Below are positions 10,946-22,196 of a DNA stretch of 64,000 nt, piece by piece (the first letter of the stretch is position 1; each line of letters begins with the position of its first letter). Both the position numbers and the translations under genes were made by a program. The DNA comes from Sycobia sp. Sy_11 (lineage: Eukaryota; Arthropoda; Insecta; Hymenoptera; Epichrysomallidae): positions 1,724,501-1,788,500 of the forward strand of contig JACCIC010000054.1 of the NCBI GenBank assembly GCA_018907035.1, read 5' to 3'. The notes under the pieces were generated by a model that saw nothing but the letters and a program-made list of their open reading frames with translations, was not told where the DNA came from and ran no database searches.

Positions 10946-13900
10946 TCTCTCTCTCTCTATGCATCACTTACTCCCCTTTCTGCCTTTCGGATCACCAAGA
11001 TGACCCAGAGAGAAGTTAGACGCGCCGCGCGTCTCAGCAATACGAAAGAAAGAAAAAAGGGGGGGAGGTTTCGCACGACGGCGATCGGATTCCGTTGGAT
11101 GCGACGCTCGCGGCACTTATGAAAATACGTCTTCCAAAATCTGCTTTGAACCAAAATCTAAACACTTCCTTTGAGTCCCTTAATTTTATAAAATAATTTT
11201 GTCTTAATTGTACCAATAATTTCAAGACTAACTAACTTTGCGTTATTCTTTGTATCCCACTAGGTTACAATGAACCAATACTTTTTTGTCTCTTATAAAT
11301 TTAATTACGTTAACACATACATTGGAAACTTATATACATAATATGTGTAGAATTAACACTACGAAAGCATCAAATTATTAGGTATTTGATTAAATTTATT
11401 TTTTGGATTAATTGATGTCTTCACGTTTAAGAAAAACCAGTAATGAAATTGCATTACCTCTAGCTTTATTAGATATTGTAAAAGTGAAAATGTGATCTAG
11501 CAAGGCAAATAATCTACGCACATTTGTTTTGTCGAATGCTTATAATTTTTTTGGTAAATAGCTAACAACTAATACATGAATTGATAAATTTTTAAAGTAC
11601 TTGTATCTTATAATGTTATATATCTATATGTATGTCTAAATAATAAGGAGAATTAAGGAAAGGTGAAAATCGAATAAACAAATAAAATAACAATAGTATT
11701 ATAAACACAGATATAATAATAAACAAAACACTAAAATTTATTGGCATAAAAAAATCTCCTATATAAAAGAGGAAAAAAGCCTTACAATATTTAAAGGTTA
11801 AACAAATACAATAATTAAACGTTAGCAAAAAATATTGTTAAATCAAATGATCATTCGCGCTTTAAGTGCACTTGTTATTATTATCTTACCGCTCGCTGTG
11901 GTGCCTTACAAACTGTGGGAGGTGCATTGGTACACCAGGTCGGCCCTGACATCTCAGTTAACAAACCGTCCCTGATCACCAAAGGGAGTTTGTATTCGCC
12001 TTTTTGCACCCCAGAAGCAGGTTAAACCTCTTCTACGAGGCAAAGTGCCCGTGTGCACTGCTCGTCCAGTAAACCAAAATGACCAAACACCACATAAAAC
12101 GCACGAAAATGGTATACACAAGCAGTTTGCTTTAAAATATATTTTTCGAATATTACAAAATAGTAGTCTATCTAATAGTAGTCTCTAGCTCTTAAAACAA
12201 TGAACCGGCCGGTTGCGTGACTAAAACCCGAATATACGTGCAACAGATGGTGGCCCTCGAAAAAGCGGCTGGACCTTTATCTTAAACTTTTGTATATAAA
12301 CTGTAAGGTAAACATCGTGACGCATATACATCTATATATATATATATATATATATACATATATATTGTGATGCGACGTAATTTCGACACAAATAAAATTT
12401 CTGTCTGATCTAATTATTCGCGCACACAAAAAAAATAATTTTACTTCCACTCTACTCACCTGCACGTTCAGTGGAGGTCCCGCCAGTCTGAAAAGGGGAA
12501 ATTCGGGAGAAAGAAAAAATTTATTCGCGATGCGACTATTTTTTTGTCTTTATTACAGAATTTATTGTCAGCCACTCTAGTTTGCGCGTTATACACTCTA
12601 CACCGCCGCGCCCCAACCACGATCCGCCACCTGGCGCACTCGCAGGTTCTGGGGAATTATGTACGGAAAAGGGAAGGGAAGGGAGTAGGCTCTGGCTGTT
12701 GCGTACGCGCGGGAACCCGCTGACGGTCGTGGGCTCGCTCTCTGCGTGGAGGTTACTCACGCTGCGATGGTCGGTGATCCTCGGCAGTCACGTGGCCCCT
12801 TTTCTCGATTCTTCTACGGCCTCTCTCTTCGTCTCGCTGTCTTTTCCTTACTTCAAACCGACTACTACGATAAACTCGCTCTCTCTCTCTCTTTGCTTTT
12901 TCTCAATTTCCTCCGCTGTCTTTTTCTTCGTGCGGTTCCTCTCTCCGACGTCCACAACACTCACTATCTCTCGTCCGCTCTCTCTCCTTCTTTCTCAATA
13001 ACCTGCTTGCTCGGTGGCCGACAGCGGAGTCCCTCTCGTCCTCCCTTTGTGCTTCTTCTTCTACCACCTCTCTGCTCGGTTGTTGAATTGTGTTGTTGAT
13101 TAAAAATGTTTATAAATTGTTTCTCTAGTGCGAAGGATTCATAAAATACACGTGTATTCTCAATGAGAAATAAATACCTTCATCTAGTGAATACCATTCA
13201 ACAATAATTATTTAGTCTCTAAAATTGTAGACTATGTTGTAAGTCGCTTGTTAAAAATAAGTAACGAGCGGTTTCTAATATACTTATCCTCGAAAGATAT
13301 TATTATTTCAAAGTAGATTTTTATAATCGGTTTGCAAAATAACAAAGTATCATTAATTCAAATAAATCATGAGTATAGTTATTCTTTATTAATTTAAGAC
13401 GTATGTATTTAGTAGTATTATAAGTAATTGCAAAAAAAACCGTATAGATGAAATAATGAAATAAAAATATTATTCTTAAATTATATACAGCTTATTTAAA
13501 ATTCTTTTCTTGATTGAAAAATAAAACAAATTCAAAATTCTTTTCTTGATTGAAAATTGATTCTTGGCTCGTGGCGCGGGGACGTAAAGGGAAGGGACCG
13601 TGCCGAGCACAAGGCGCGACGGCGCGCGCGAGCGCCTTAAGGTTTCCTTCTTCGTGGGATGGCGCGTGCGTCGTTGTTTTCTGGACAAGTCGGCACGGCG
13701 TCTCGTGACTCTCATCACAACATATATATTATAGCCGCATACTTATGCGCGGATACGTGTACTTAGACGGTCGTTGTACGTTGCTGGCGAGCTGCGCTGG
13801 ACTTGAAATGGGGAAATGAGGAGATGCGAAATAACGCGAACAGGCGTGTATATTTAATATGCATTTATTAATCACTCACTTATTACTTTACAATTCCGGC

Positions 13901-14400
13901 AACGATATATACATAGATAACTCAGCGCGCGGCGACTACCTTTTCCTACGCGAGCGAATTCCGCGGGCGCGGGGAAATATCAAACGGCAGGGAGTGGAAT
14001 GGGGGATTAACGCGGTGCGTAGCTTCTAGCTGGCAAGGACGTGGAGCGGCCGTACGACCATAGAGCGCCTAGACTAGAGGACGCGCACTCTTCCACATGT
14101 AATAAAACAGAGGGTACTTACCGGGACAACGCTCCGCCATTGCTTCCTCTCGTTCTTGATGGTCTTCGCTTTCGTCCTTCCTCCCTTCCTTCCTTCCTTC
14201 TCTCTCTTTTACTGTAGCTCTCTTTATCTTTCAGATCGCTTTCTTCCTTCCTTCCTTCTTTCTCGCTTCGTTCTCGTGTGGGCGATCGCACAACGATCGA
14301 GCAGCTATAGAATTAGCACGCGGGAATATATTTAAGTATACAATCCGAATCACCGGGAGTTGGTGATCACCGCCGGGATAGGTGCTGGAGATGGAGATAT
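10946..14400. other. Mixed intergenic DNA with LTR/promoter-like islands
   Basis: 11160-11880 is AT-rich and featureless. 11880-12120 is GC-neutral with no frame. 12450-13100 is CpG- and pyrimidine-rich; on the minus strand it carries AATAAATTC and AATAAAGAC signals and a CAGGTGAGT splice-donor-like site at ~12460, so it may be an LTR or a lost 5' exon. 13560-14330 is another GC-rich island; the minus strand has TTAATAAATG at ~13865, consistent with a polyadenylation signal inside an LTR of the gag remnant at 14.4-16.6 kb. A direct repeat of AAATTCTTTTCTTGATTGAA occurs at ~13498 and ~13533. Confidence 0.35.
12331..12357. repeat. Short (TA)n array
   Basis: About 13 units, with interruptions at both ends. 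Confidence 0.8.
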
Positions 14401-14649
14401 TAGTTTTGATGGAACTCTCTGTCTAGATTTTACGTGCTTTCACTTGGGTAGTTGGGCGGTGAAGATCTTCTTCTCCTCGTACTCCCTCCTTCTTCGCGAT
14501 GGTCGCGCACTCTCGTGGCTCGCGCTTCGCGCGTTTTCGCTGTCGCGCGCGAACAGTCGGTTTTCACCGAGAACGCGGGGGAACGCGAGAACCGGCAAAT
14601 TTAGCCGGTTACAAACTCCCCCTTCCAAACCGACGTGTGAGGCGCATCC

Positions 14650-16644
14650 GTCCATGTTTCTGCGCCGGCTCTTACGGTGGAGGTCTTAGTGACATCTGCG
14701 GACATTCTGACGCTCGGCGTCCTACCTTTTGGCACGTGAAACTCGCACCCAGGAATTTATTATCCCCTCCGATAGGCACCGTCGCGCGCACCATATTTTT
14801 GCGAAGATCGCATGTCCTGGCTGTTGATCGGGCTGCCGACGGGGTAATTACCTCCGCGATTTTCCCACCCATTATTTCCGCGGTTTCCACTATATCCCCC
14901 GCGCCATCGCTCGTTCGCGCCGTCTACGCGCGTCAGTCGGTAATTCGGCCGGTTTGACACAAATTTGGGGCTCTTCGCGGCCGATAAACCGCCATTTTCC
15001 GATTCAACGGATTTCTCTTTCCTCTTTTCGTCATGGTGTCGAGGCTCCGACTTTTTTCCATCCTGGCCCTTCTTTTTAGCAACTACGGCGCTATACGCTA
15101 TTTTTACATTTACAGCCGATCCCACAAAAGCGGCTCCGGGAACCCGCATCTTCTCCGGCGGTGGTGGCAGCACGTACCTACTATCTAGATCTTTCTGCCT
15201 CTCCCAGCGACATCCATAGCGCTCAATATCATCCAAACTATCAGACATGGCATTAGACATGGCGTTATGAAATGTAAATATTTACATATCGTAACGATAT
15301 GTTATATTTACATATATATACATACCCTCTGTATACTAAATCTATTTGTTCCCGCTTCGACGACGGCCTTAAGAACCGCGATACCATACATAGCAAACTC
15401 GCCATTTATACCGCTATTTTCTCTCCCTTTCCTTGCGAACACTTTCTCAAATCGTCCAAGAGATCATCCCTATCATATTCTCCAATGAATTCTTCGGTGA
15501 CATACGATCGCCCTTTGCCCCGCGGGGACGCATCGTTTCTGATCTCGCTGAGGAACCTCTTCGCGTACGATATTTCCTATCGCCCTTAATCCAATATGAT
15601 CCCGAGTCTAATTCTATTTCTAATTCCCTCTTCGACCGTAACATGGAGTTCCCAGCCGACACGGCGCACTTCCTGTTACACTCTTGTTCTCGCTGGCCCA
15701 CTCCTCTTATCACCGTACTCTTAACACTATCGTCGCTAATATAATTCTCGAAAAACCGGCATTTTCCTTCGCTAGAACTATCTCTTGTTACTCCGTATTT
15801 TTGAATTGAATCCAATTGAATTTTTACGAGCCCGGTTCATGAGATTCATCTCTACTCGGTAATGGCGCCGTCACCCGCGTCGAGCTCTCACTTCTTCTCG
15901 GGCAGAATAATACTCTCTTCTCGGGCAGAATAATACTCCCAGGCTGCGGGGTTTTCCTGCCCATACGTTCGAGCCTTTTGATTTATCATTATTCTCGCCG
16001 TAGCGGAAAACGAGTATGCATTTATCATCGGTGCCACACTCGCATGCTATACCATCGGACTCACCATCCCGGCTTGCGTAACCGTAGAAGTCGTAACCGT
16101 ACAGGTTGCTGACGACGTAGGTGCTAGCACAGGCGGCGGATATACCTCGGCATAAACAGATTGGCGTTGCAAAAATTTCCGCCCCAGTCGCCATCTTGCC
16201 CCGCATTACACACTTCTTCATCGCTCGTTATATGCATTCTCCCTCTGCTTTGTATGTGTCGCTGCTCTCGCTCTATAGTTTTGTCGCTGATCGCCGAGAT
16301 TTCTCTCATACCCATTGGCGGTGAATTCTTACCCCCTTCTGCTGTGCCTTCTAATACGTCCCATTCATACCACGGAATCAACGTATTCTCGAGTTCCGAT
16401 TCAACAAGATTCGCGCGTAGCAGGCGGTCAGGCATCATCGATTCAGATCCATCCATATTTAACCCCGCACGCGCAGATCATTCCGCACCTCTTGCACTTG
16501 CAGACTTAATCGCGCTATCGCAAGCTTCACTGCGCACCTGTCCCTCATCTGCATCAATGCCTGCACTCGTAACGCGTGATCATTCATTGCACCGATTTTC
16601 ACAAAGAGAGATCTCACGCGACGCCACCAAACCTTAGCTGACAC
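14650..16644 (-). pseudogene. Orphan gypsy-type gag remnant (no pol)
   Basis: A series of minus-strand frames follow one another: 16644-16459 (short N-terminal piece, then a stop), 16456-16124, a Pro/Thr-rich linker at ~16150-15900, 15815-15447, 15260-14760 and 14890-14672. They share GC-rich codon usage. In the 15260 frame an acidic-to-basic run (SLDDIERYG, then RWERQKDLDSRYV) leads into a Gly/Asn/Arg-rich RGG-like stretch, and the last frame gives TCQKVGRRASECPQ, a zinc-knuckle tail with His replaced by Arg. Frameshifts, stops and an AT palindrome insert at ~15270-15330 break it. No protease, RT or integrase follows downstream. Confidence 0.5.
15893..15941. repeat. 24-bp tandem duplication
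   Basis: CTTCTCGGGCAGAATAATAC occurs twice head-to-tail inside the orphan gag remnant. It looks like a replication-slippage duplication that postdates the coding sequence. Confidence 0.8.
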
Positions 16645-16649
16645 TTAGT

Positions 16650-16951
16650 TTTCACCTGCAGTCGCTCCCCCACGTGACTCAACCCTCCTTTATATTGGCG
16701 CTCAGATAGCATGAAATAGGAAATCTTAAGTATAAAAGAGCCCTACCGAAACGCACACGTGCTGTTTGCCCGTATACACGCCCTAGAGCTGTACTTGCTT
16801 TATTCCGCACAAACGAATATCACTGTTCTTCCGACAGAATTAAATTCCCCACCCAACTTAATTATCATAAAATAATTGTATATACTATAATGTACCAAAG
16901 CTAAATCTTAGGCAAAACAATAACTCCGGCAGAGATTAGTTCGATACGTAA
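16650..16951. promoter_or_regulatory. LTR/promoter-like interval between divergent gag sequences
   Basis: It separates the minus-strand orphan gag from the plus-strand gypsy gag. The plus strand has TATAAAAG at ~16731 followed by a GC-rich stretch, as in an LTR promoter. The minus strand has CCAATATAAAG at ~16700. It is therefore a candidate 5' LTR or leader for one or both elements. No copy of it was recognised at the other end of the gypsy element. Confidence 0.35.
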
Positions 16952-17899
16952 GTCAAAATCCGAAATTTTTATCCGGAATCCGCGCCGGATTACATAGAAG
17001 AGCACGTTAAGACGGCCGATGAGCAACAATTGCTCGCGGAGAAATTGGAAAATACATCGTCTCCACTATTAGGAGAAAATAATATACTATTAGCACCTAA
17101 TCAAGTCATGGCGAATATTCGAATTAATGCGGCGGCAAAAATAGCCGACCAGATGAGAAAATGGAATTGCCATTTCGACGGGAAAAATGTTCACGCATTC
17201 CTGGAAAGAGTTTCGGAATTGCGTGCCGTCTACGGCACAACAGACGCACAATTGTTGCAGGGCTTACCGGAATTATTAAGAGCCGACGCGCAACAATGGT
17301 TTCGAAATTTTACCAGGGATATCACGACATGGGAGGGATTACAGAAATTAATGAGAGAATTTTATTTACCTCCGAATGAACAACGACAGTTGGATAGGCA
17401 AATAATAGATCGAAAACAGAAATCGAAGGAATCGATTTTAGATTACGCGAACGCTTTATGTACGTTAATGAGACGTCGCGGAGGTTTAGATATTCGTACA
17501 CAAATAGATAATTTGCACGAAAATATGTTGCCTGAATTGCAATTATATGTTGCAAGAGAAAACATAGCCTCTGTAAGCGATTTAGTGCGGAAGGTGGAAA
17601 TCGTTTACGAAAAATTAAATAGAATGGAAGGAGATAGAACAAAATCAACTTCCGAAAATCATCGATCATTTATAAAACCACGAAATGCAATTATGGCAAT
17701 AACGACGTCGTATGACAAAAGTAAATGTTGCTGGCGTTGCCAGCAACAAGGAAATACACGTTTCCAATGTAAAAACGCGCAAAGAAAATTTTGCACCCGG
17801 TGTGGCAAAGACGGCGTATTTTCGCGCGATTGCAAATGCCAAAAGTTGGGAAACGAAATCGCGGCCGGACCATCAGAGGCCCGGACGACCAACAATTAG
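16952..17899 (+). CDS. Ty3/gypsy gag, open but with damaged zinc knuckles
   Basis: An open frame runs from just after TAA at 16949-16951 to TAG at 17897-17899. The first ATG is at 17108, so the original start is probably lost or upstream in the LTR leader. The capsid-like core contains LLRADAQQWF and WEGLQKLMREFY, typical of the retrotrans_gag fold. Two C-terminal zinc knuckles are visible, CWRCQQQGNTRFQC and CTRCGKDGVFSRDC, each with the four-residue-spaced cysteines but without the metal-binding His. Gag overlaps the protease frame (17791-17899), which lies in the -1 frame, the usual gypsy arrangement for ribosomal frameshifting. Nucleic-acid binding is probably impaired. Confidence 0.75.
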   Translation, partial: VKIRNFYPESAPDYIEEHVKTADEQQLLAEKLENTSSPLLGENNILLAPNQVMANIRINAAAKIADQMRKWNCHFDGKNVHAFLERVSELRAVYGTTDAQLLQGLPELLRADAQQWFRNFTRDITTWEGLQKLMREFYLPPNEQRQLDRQIIDRKQKSKESILDYANALCTLMRRRGGLDIRTQIDNLHENMLPELQLYVARENIASVSDLVRKVEIVYEKLNRMEGDRTKSTSENHRSFIKPRNAIMAITTSYDKSKCCWRCQQQGNTRFQCKNAQRKFCTRCGKDGVFSRDCKCQKLGNEIAAGPSEARTTNN

Positions 17900-18427
17900 A
17901 TTTACGCTATTTTGTAATAGTAAAAATAGGCCAAAAGAAGTATAAAGCATTAGTTGACACAGGTTCAGTTAATTCTTTTATACGGCTGGACGTGGCGAAC
18001 CATTGCATAAATAAATGCAATTGGACTGCAGTAGAAAAATCCAAAACAGCAATACTGGCAAACGGTGCATTGATATCCGAAATGAAAGGGATAAAAGGCA
18101 CAGTCAAGATAAAAAATTGTTACGTAAATCAAGAATTTTACGTAATGAATAAATTAAGTAGTAAAATTATCCTAGGAATGGATATTCTAACTAAATTGGA
18201 CATAGACGTTTTATTGAAAGGCAAAAAACTTAGAAATAGTAATCTATTTATAAATCAAATTTCAAGTATTCAGAACCAAACAGGATTACAAGTGTTACCA
18301 ACACAGCAAAGGAAAGATCTAGAAAATTTTATACATACGGGAATGGAAAAATTTAATTCTATTAAAGGGGATCTATTAAAAATACGACTGACGGATACTA
18401 CGCCTTTAAAACAACGTTACCGAGGGC
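17791..18427 (+). pseudogene. Ty3/gypsy aspartic protease segment
   Basis: This sits in the -1 frame relative to gag. The catalytic motif ALVDTGSVNSFI is at ~17947-17982 and the flap/second motif IILGMDIL at ~18166-18190, so both hallmarks of a retropepsin are intact. The C-terminal side passes towards the RT, but the frame changes at ~18415-18430 and the expected RT N-terminal residues between QRYR and the block beginning IIRPSD are missing. This implies a small deletion plus frameshift. Confidence 0.75.
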
Positions 18428-20173
18428 ATAATACGACCGTCCGACAGCCCATGGAGTAGTTCTGTGGTAATCGCAAGGAAAAAAGACGGCAAACCTCGAT
18501 TTTGTGTGGATTTTCGCTGTCTAAAGAAAGTTTCGAAAAAAGATGCTTAACCACTGCCACAAATACAGTCAATTCTTGATAAGTTGCAGGGTGCACGTAT
18601 ACTATCAACTATTGACCTTAAAAATGGCTATTGGCAAATTAATTTAACAGAAGAAAGTAAGCCTCTTACGGCTTTTACAGTGCCAGGACGAAGCCTTTAT
18701 GAGTTCAATGTAATGCCTTTTGGTTTACACACTGCCCCAGCAACGTTTCAGAGACTGCTAGATACAATTATTACACCCGATATGGCACCAAATGCATTTG
18801 CATATCTTGATGACATAATTATTGTCACCGAGACATACAAGGAACATAAAAAAATGCTAAAGACAGTCTTTGAAAGGTTACGGACTGCCAAATTAAAGCC
18901 GAATCCAGAAAAATGCAAATGAGCAAGGTCACAACTTACGTATCTGGGACACGTGGTTGATGCACAGGTAATTCGAACAGATCCTGAAAAAATTAAAGCA
19001 ATTTCAGCAATACCACCACCAAAAAATCAAAAGGAATTGAAAATATTTTTTGGAATGCTTTCCTGGTATAGGCGTTTTATTAAAGATTTGTCAAAAACAG
19101 CAGCACCGTTAAGTATACTATTAAAGAAGAAAACAGAATAGACATGGACACAGGATCAAGCAACGGCTTTTGAAGAGCTCAAGAAAAACTTAACGGAAGC
19201 TCCTGTTTTGGCATGTCCAAATTGGAATCTGCCTTTTGTCCTGCAAACAGATGCGAATTTACTTGGCCTAGGCACCGTGCTAACACAGATAGACGGAGAA
19301 AAAGGGAACGTCATTGCATATGCCAGCCGCACACTAAATCCAGCAGAAAAAAATTATTCCGTCACTGAATTGGAATGTTTAGCTGTACGGTGGGGCATAT
19401 GGAAAATGCGCCCATATCTAGAAGGTTATCCGTTTACGGTAGTAACGGATCACCAATCATTAAAATGGTTGGAGAAGTTAGATAATCCATCAGGAAGGTT
19501 AGCACGATGGGCACTGGAATTAGCTCAATGGGATTTCGATATACAGTATCGAAAAGGGACAGAAAACAACGTGGCCGACATACTATCACGAAATCCAGTC
19601 GAAATAAATGCGATATCGAAAACGGAAAATAAATGGTACGAGAAAACTTATAAATCGGTATCAGAAAATCCGAAAGATTTTCCGGATTACAGGATAGAAG
19701 GCAATAGATTGTATCGGCACATATTACACACGCTTGATTTTAATGAAACAAATGAATTAAGCGAGTGGAAAATATGTATAAATGACTCAGAAAAACAGCG
19801 AATATTGAAAGAAAACTACGATGTTCCCACAGCAGCACATTTAAGAGTAGCTGAAACTTTAGCAAAATTAGCTAAAAGCTACTACTGGCCAGGCATGTTC
19901 CGTGAAGCCACACGGTACGTACGCGCGTGTATAAACTGCCAAAAGCATAAAGCACACCAGTCAGCCCCGGCGGGAAAAATGCACGCGACAAATGTAACAC
20001 AGCCATGGGAGATGGTCTCTGTTGATTTGGTGGGGCCTCTCCCACGATCGAATAACCGACATATTATGCTTTTTGTAATGCAGGATCGATTAACGGATTG
20101 GATCGAACTACGTGCATTACGAAAAGTAACGGGTGCTGCCATAGGACGAGCAATCCAAGAACAAATTATATTA

Positions 20174-21459
20174 TTAGGAGTGTGAATAAGTCTTTCCCGT
20201 TTTTTGTAAGAGATGGCGCCACCAATACTGTACGAGTATTCAATGGTTACATATGTCATAATCAAAGCTTATTCATATGTCAACAATTCCATACTAATAC
20301 ATTAGTTAAAATTTTTTCGCATCATAAATTTTTGATATCGTGAAAATGTCGAAATTTGAGCCGAGTCGACGTCATTTGCGGGAAGTTTCACTTTATTTGT
20401 TCAATTTGAAGAAATCTGCTGCCGAGACGCATCGATTGCTTCAGGAGGCTTATGGAGATGGTTGTGTCGATGATTCAAGTGTTCGCGGATGGATTCGACG
20501 CTTCAAAAGCGGTGATTTCGACGTGGAAGACAAGGAGCGTTCCGGGCGGCCGCAAATCTTTGAAGATCGAGAATTGGCGACTTTGCTTGATGAAGATTCT
20601 TGTCAAACGCAAGAAGAACTTGCTGAAGCATTGGAAGTTGACCGAACAACCATTTCCAAGCGTTTGAAAGCCATGGGAATGATCCAAAAGCAAGGAAATT
20701 GGGTGCCGTACGAACTGAAGCTGAGAGACGTCGAACGGCGTTTTTTCACTTGCGAACAGCTGCTTCAGCGACATAAAAGAAAGGGTTTTCTGCATCGTAT
20801 CGTGACTGGCGATGAAAAGTGGATACGTTACGATAATCCGAAGCGAAGAAAATCATGGGGACTACCCGGCCATGCATCATCCTCGACGGCCAAGCCAAAT
20901 ATTCATGGCGCCAAGCTCATGCTCTGTATATGGTGGGACCAGCTAGGTGTGGTTTACTATGAGCTTCTGAAACCGAATGAAAGGATCACAGGCGAGGTCT
21001 ATCGACGACAATTGATGCGTTTGAGCCGCGCACTGCGAGAAAAACGGCCACAATACTCCGACAGGCACGACAAAGTTATTTTGCAACATGACAATGCTCG
21101 CCCACATGTTGCACCGCCGGTGAAAACATACTTAGAAACGCTCAAATGGGAAGCCCTACCCCACCCGCCGTATAGTCCAGACGTTGCTCCGTCTGATTAC
21201 CATCTCTTCAGATCGATGACGCATGGCCTGGCTGACCAGCACTTCCATTCCTACGAGGAAGCCAAAAAATGGGTGAATGACTGGATAGAGGCCAAACCGG
21301 TCGAATTTTTTCGCAACGGGATTCGTATGTTGCCAGAAAGATGGGAAAAAGTTGTAGCTAGCGATGGCCAATACTTTCAATAATTCATTTGTAACCATTT
21401 TTTCACAATAAAGGCTCAAAATTTGAAAAAAAACGGGAAAGACTTATTCACATACCTGA
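20174..21459 (+). mobile_element. Mariner transposon, full length (1,286 bp)
   Basis: The terminal inverted repeats are nearly identical over ~30 bp: left TTAGGAGTGTGAATAAGTC, right (inverted) TCAGGTATGTGAATAAGTC, both running on into TTTCCCG and a T run. TA target-site duplications flank it at 20172-20173 and 21460-21461. The length equals that of the Drosophila Mos1 element. It lies inside the gypsy integrase and carries one intact transposase ORF. An AATAAA lies just before the right repeat. Confidence 0.95.
20346..21383 (+). CDS. Mariner (DD34D) transposase, intact, 345 aa
   Basis: A cut-and-paste DNA transposase. It has an N-terminal paired helix-turn-helix DNA-binding region (residues ~1-110) with the WVPYEL linker at 119-124, then the RNase H-like catalytic core. 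The catalytic triad is D156 (in TGDEKW), D249 (in QHDNARPH) and D284 (in APSDYHLF), with 34 residues between the second and third Asp, so it is a true DD34D mariner. The second-half motif SPDVAPSDYHL is intact. There are no stops or frameshifts. I chose the ATG at 20346, which gives 345 aa, the Mos1 length; a GTG six bases upstream is in frame but unlikely. Similarity in style places it near the mauritiana/mellifera subfamilies. It is potentially active, given the intact ORF and terminal repeats. Confidence 0.93.
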   Translation: MSKFEPSRRHLREVSLYLFNLKKSAAETHRLLQEAYGDGCVDDSSVRGWIRRFKSGDFDVEDKERSGRPQIFEDRELATLLDEDSCQTQEELAEALEVDRTTISKRLKAMGMIQKQGNWVPYELKLRDVERRFFTCEQLLQRHKRKGFLHRIVTGDEKWIRYDNPKRRKSWGLPGHASSSTAKPNIHGAKLMLCIWWDQLGVVYYELLKPNERITGEVYRRQLMRLSRALREKRPQYSDRHDKVILQHDNARPHVAPPVKTYLETLKWEALPHPPYSPDVAPSDYHLFRSMTHGLADQHFHSYEEAKKWVNDWIEAKPVEFFRNGIRMLPERWEKVVASDGQYFQ

Positions 21460-22196
21460 TACGTTTTGGATGCCCGCAAGGAATAGTGAGTGATAATGGT
21501 AGACAATTTATTTCGAATGAGTTTCGCCAAATATTAAAAAATGCGAAAATTACTCATCGAACTACGCCACCGTATTCACCCCAGTACAATCCTGTTGAAC
21601 GGGTAAATCGCACTGTAAAAACTATGGTCAAACAGTACATAGATAAGTTCCAAAAAATATGGGATAATTATCTGAACGAAATTTCATTCGCGTATAACAC
21701 AGCGATGCACGATAGCACGGGTTATACGCCAGCTTATTTAAATTTCGGACGAGAGCTAAGCGCACCAGGTTGACTGAAATAAGAAATAGGACAGCGTTCA
21801 AAATCGAAAGCAGAAGAAAGGATAAGGAATATTCAAGAAGTACTTGAGCTCGCCAAAATAAAAGCGGCACAGTCTTTCTCACGGCAGAGAAAATATTATG
21901 ACTTACGCCGACGTGATTGGCAGCCACGTGTTGGTGAACAAGTCCTGAATCGTCAACACATGCTGTCAAATAAAGCAAATCAGCTCAATGCAAAGGTTTG
22001 CGAAAAATATAATGGGCCATTTGCAATAATAAAGAAAGTTTCCCCAGTCATATTTAATCTGCAATTTATATATTTTTTGTTAATTATTTTATTATTTTTG
22101 TTAATAAATTTTCTTATTCTTAAATAAATAGAAATTTATTTCGATCCTAACATCCAGCAACGAAAAGAAGAAAGAAAATACAAATAAATAAAATAA

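Larger units (their letters stand above)
18428..22070 (+). pseudogene. Ty3/gypsy RT-RNase H-integrase, with stops and a mariner insertion
   Basis: Domains in order: RT with the palm motif YLDDIII at ~18808; RNase H with QTDANLLGLG and TELECLAV (19240-19380); integrase zinc domain ending CINCQKHK (~19930); core with DLVGPL, SDNGRQF and NPVERVNR. In-frame stops are at 18548-18550, 18920-18922 and 19139-19141; further stops follow 21771. A mariner (20174-21459) splits the integrase core after its first Asp, and the reading frame on both sides matches across the insertion, so that insertion is recent relative to the core sequence. Homology fades at ~22070. No env and no clear 3' LTR were seen. 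Confidence 0.88.

Noticed and set aside
13476..15260. Plus-strand ORFs 14360-14957 and minus ORF 13476-13718 as genes
   Set aside because: No motifs; they are in GC-rich repeat/LTR-like DNA or antisense to the orphan gag frames.
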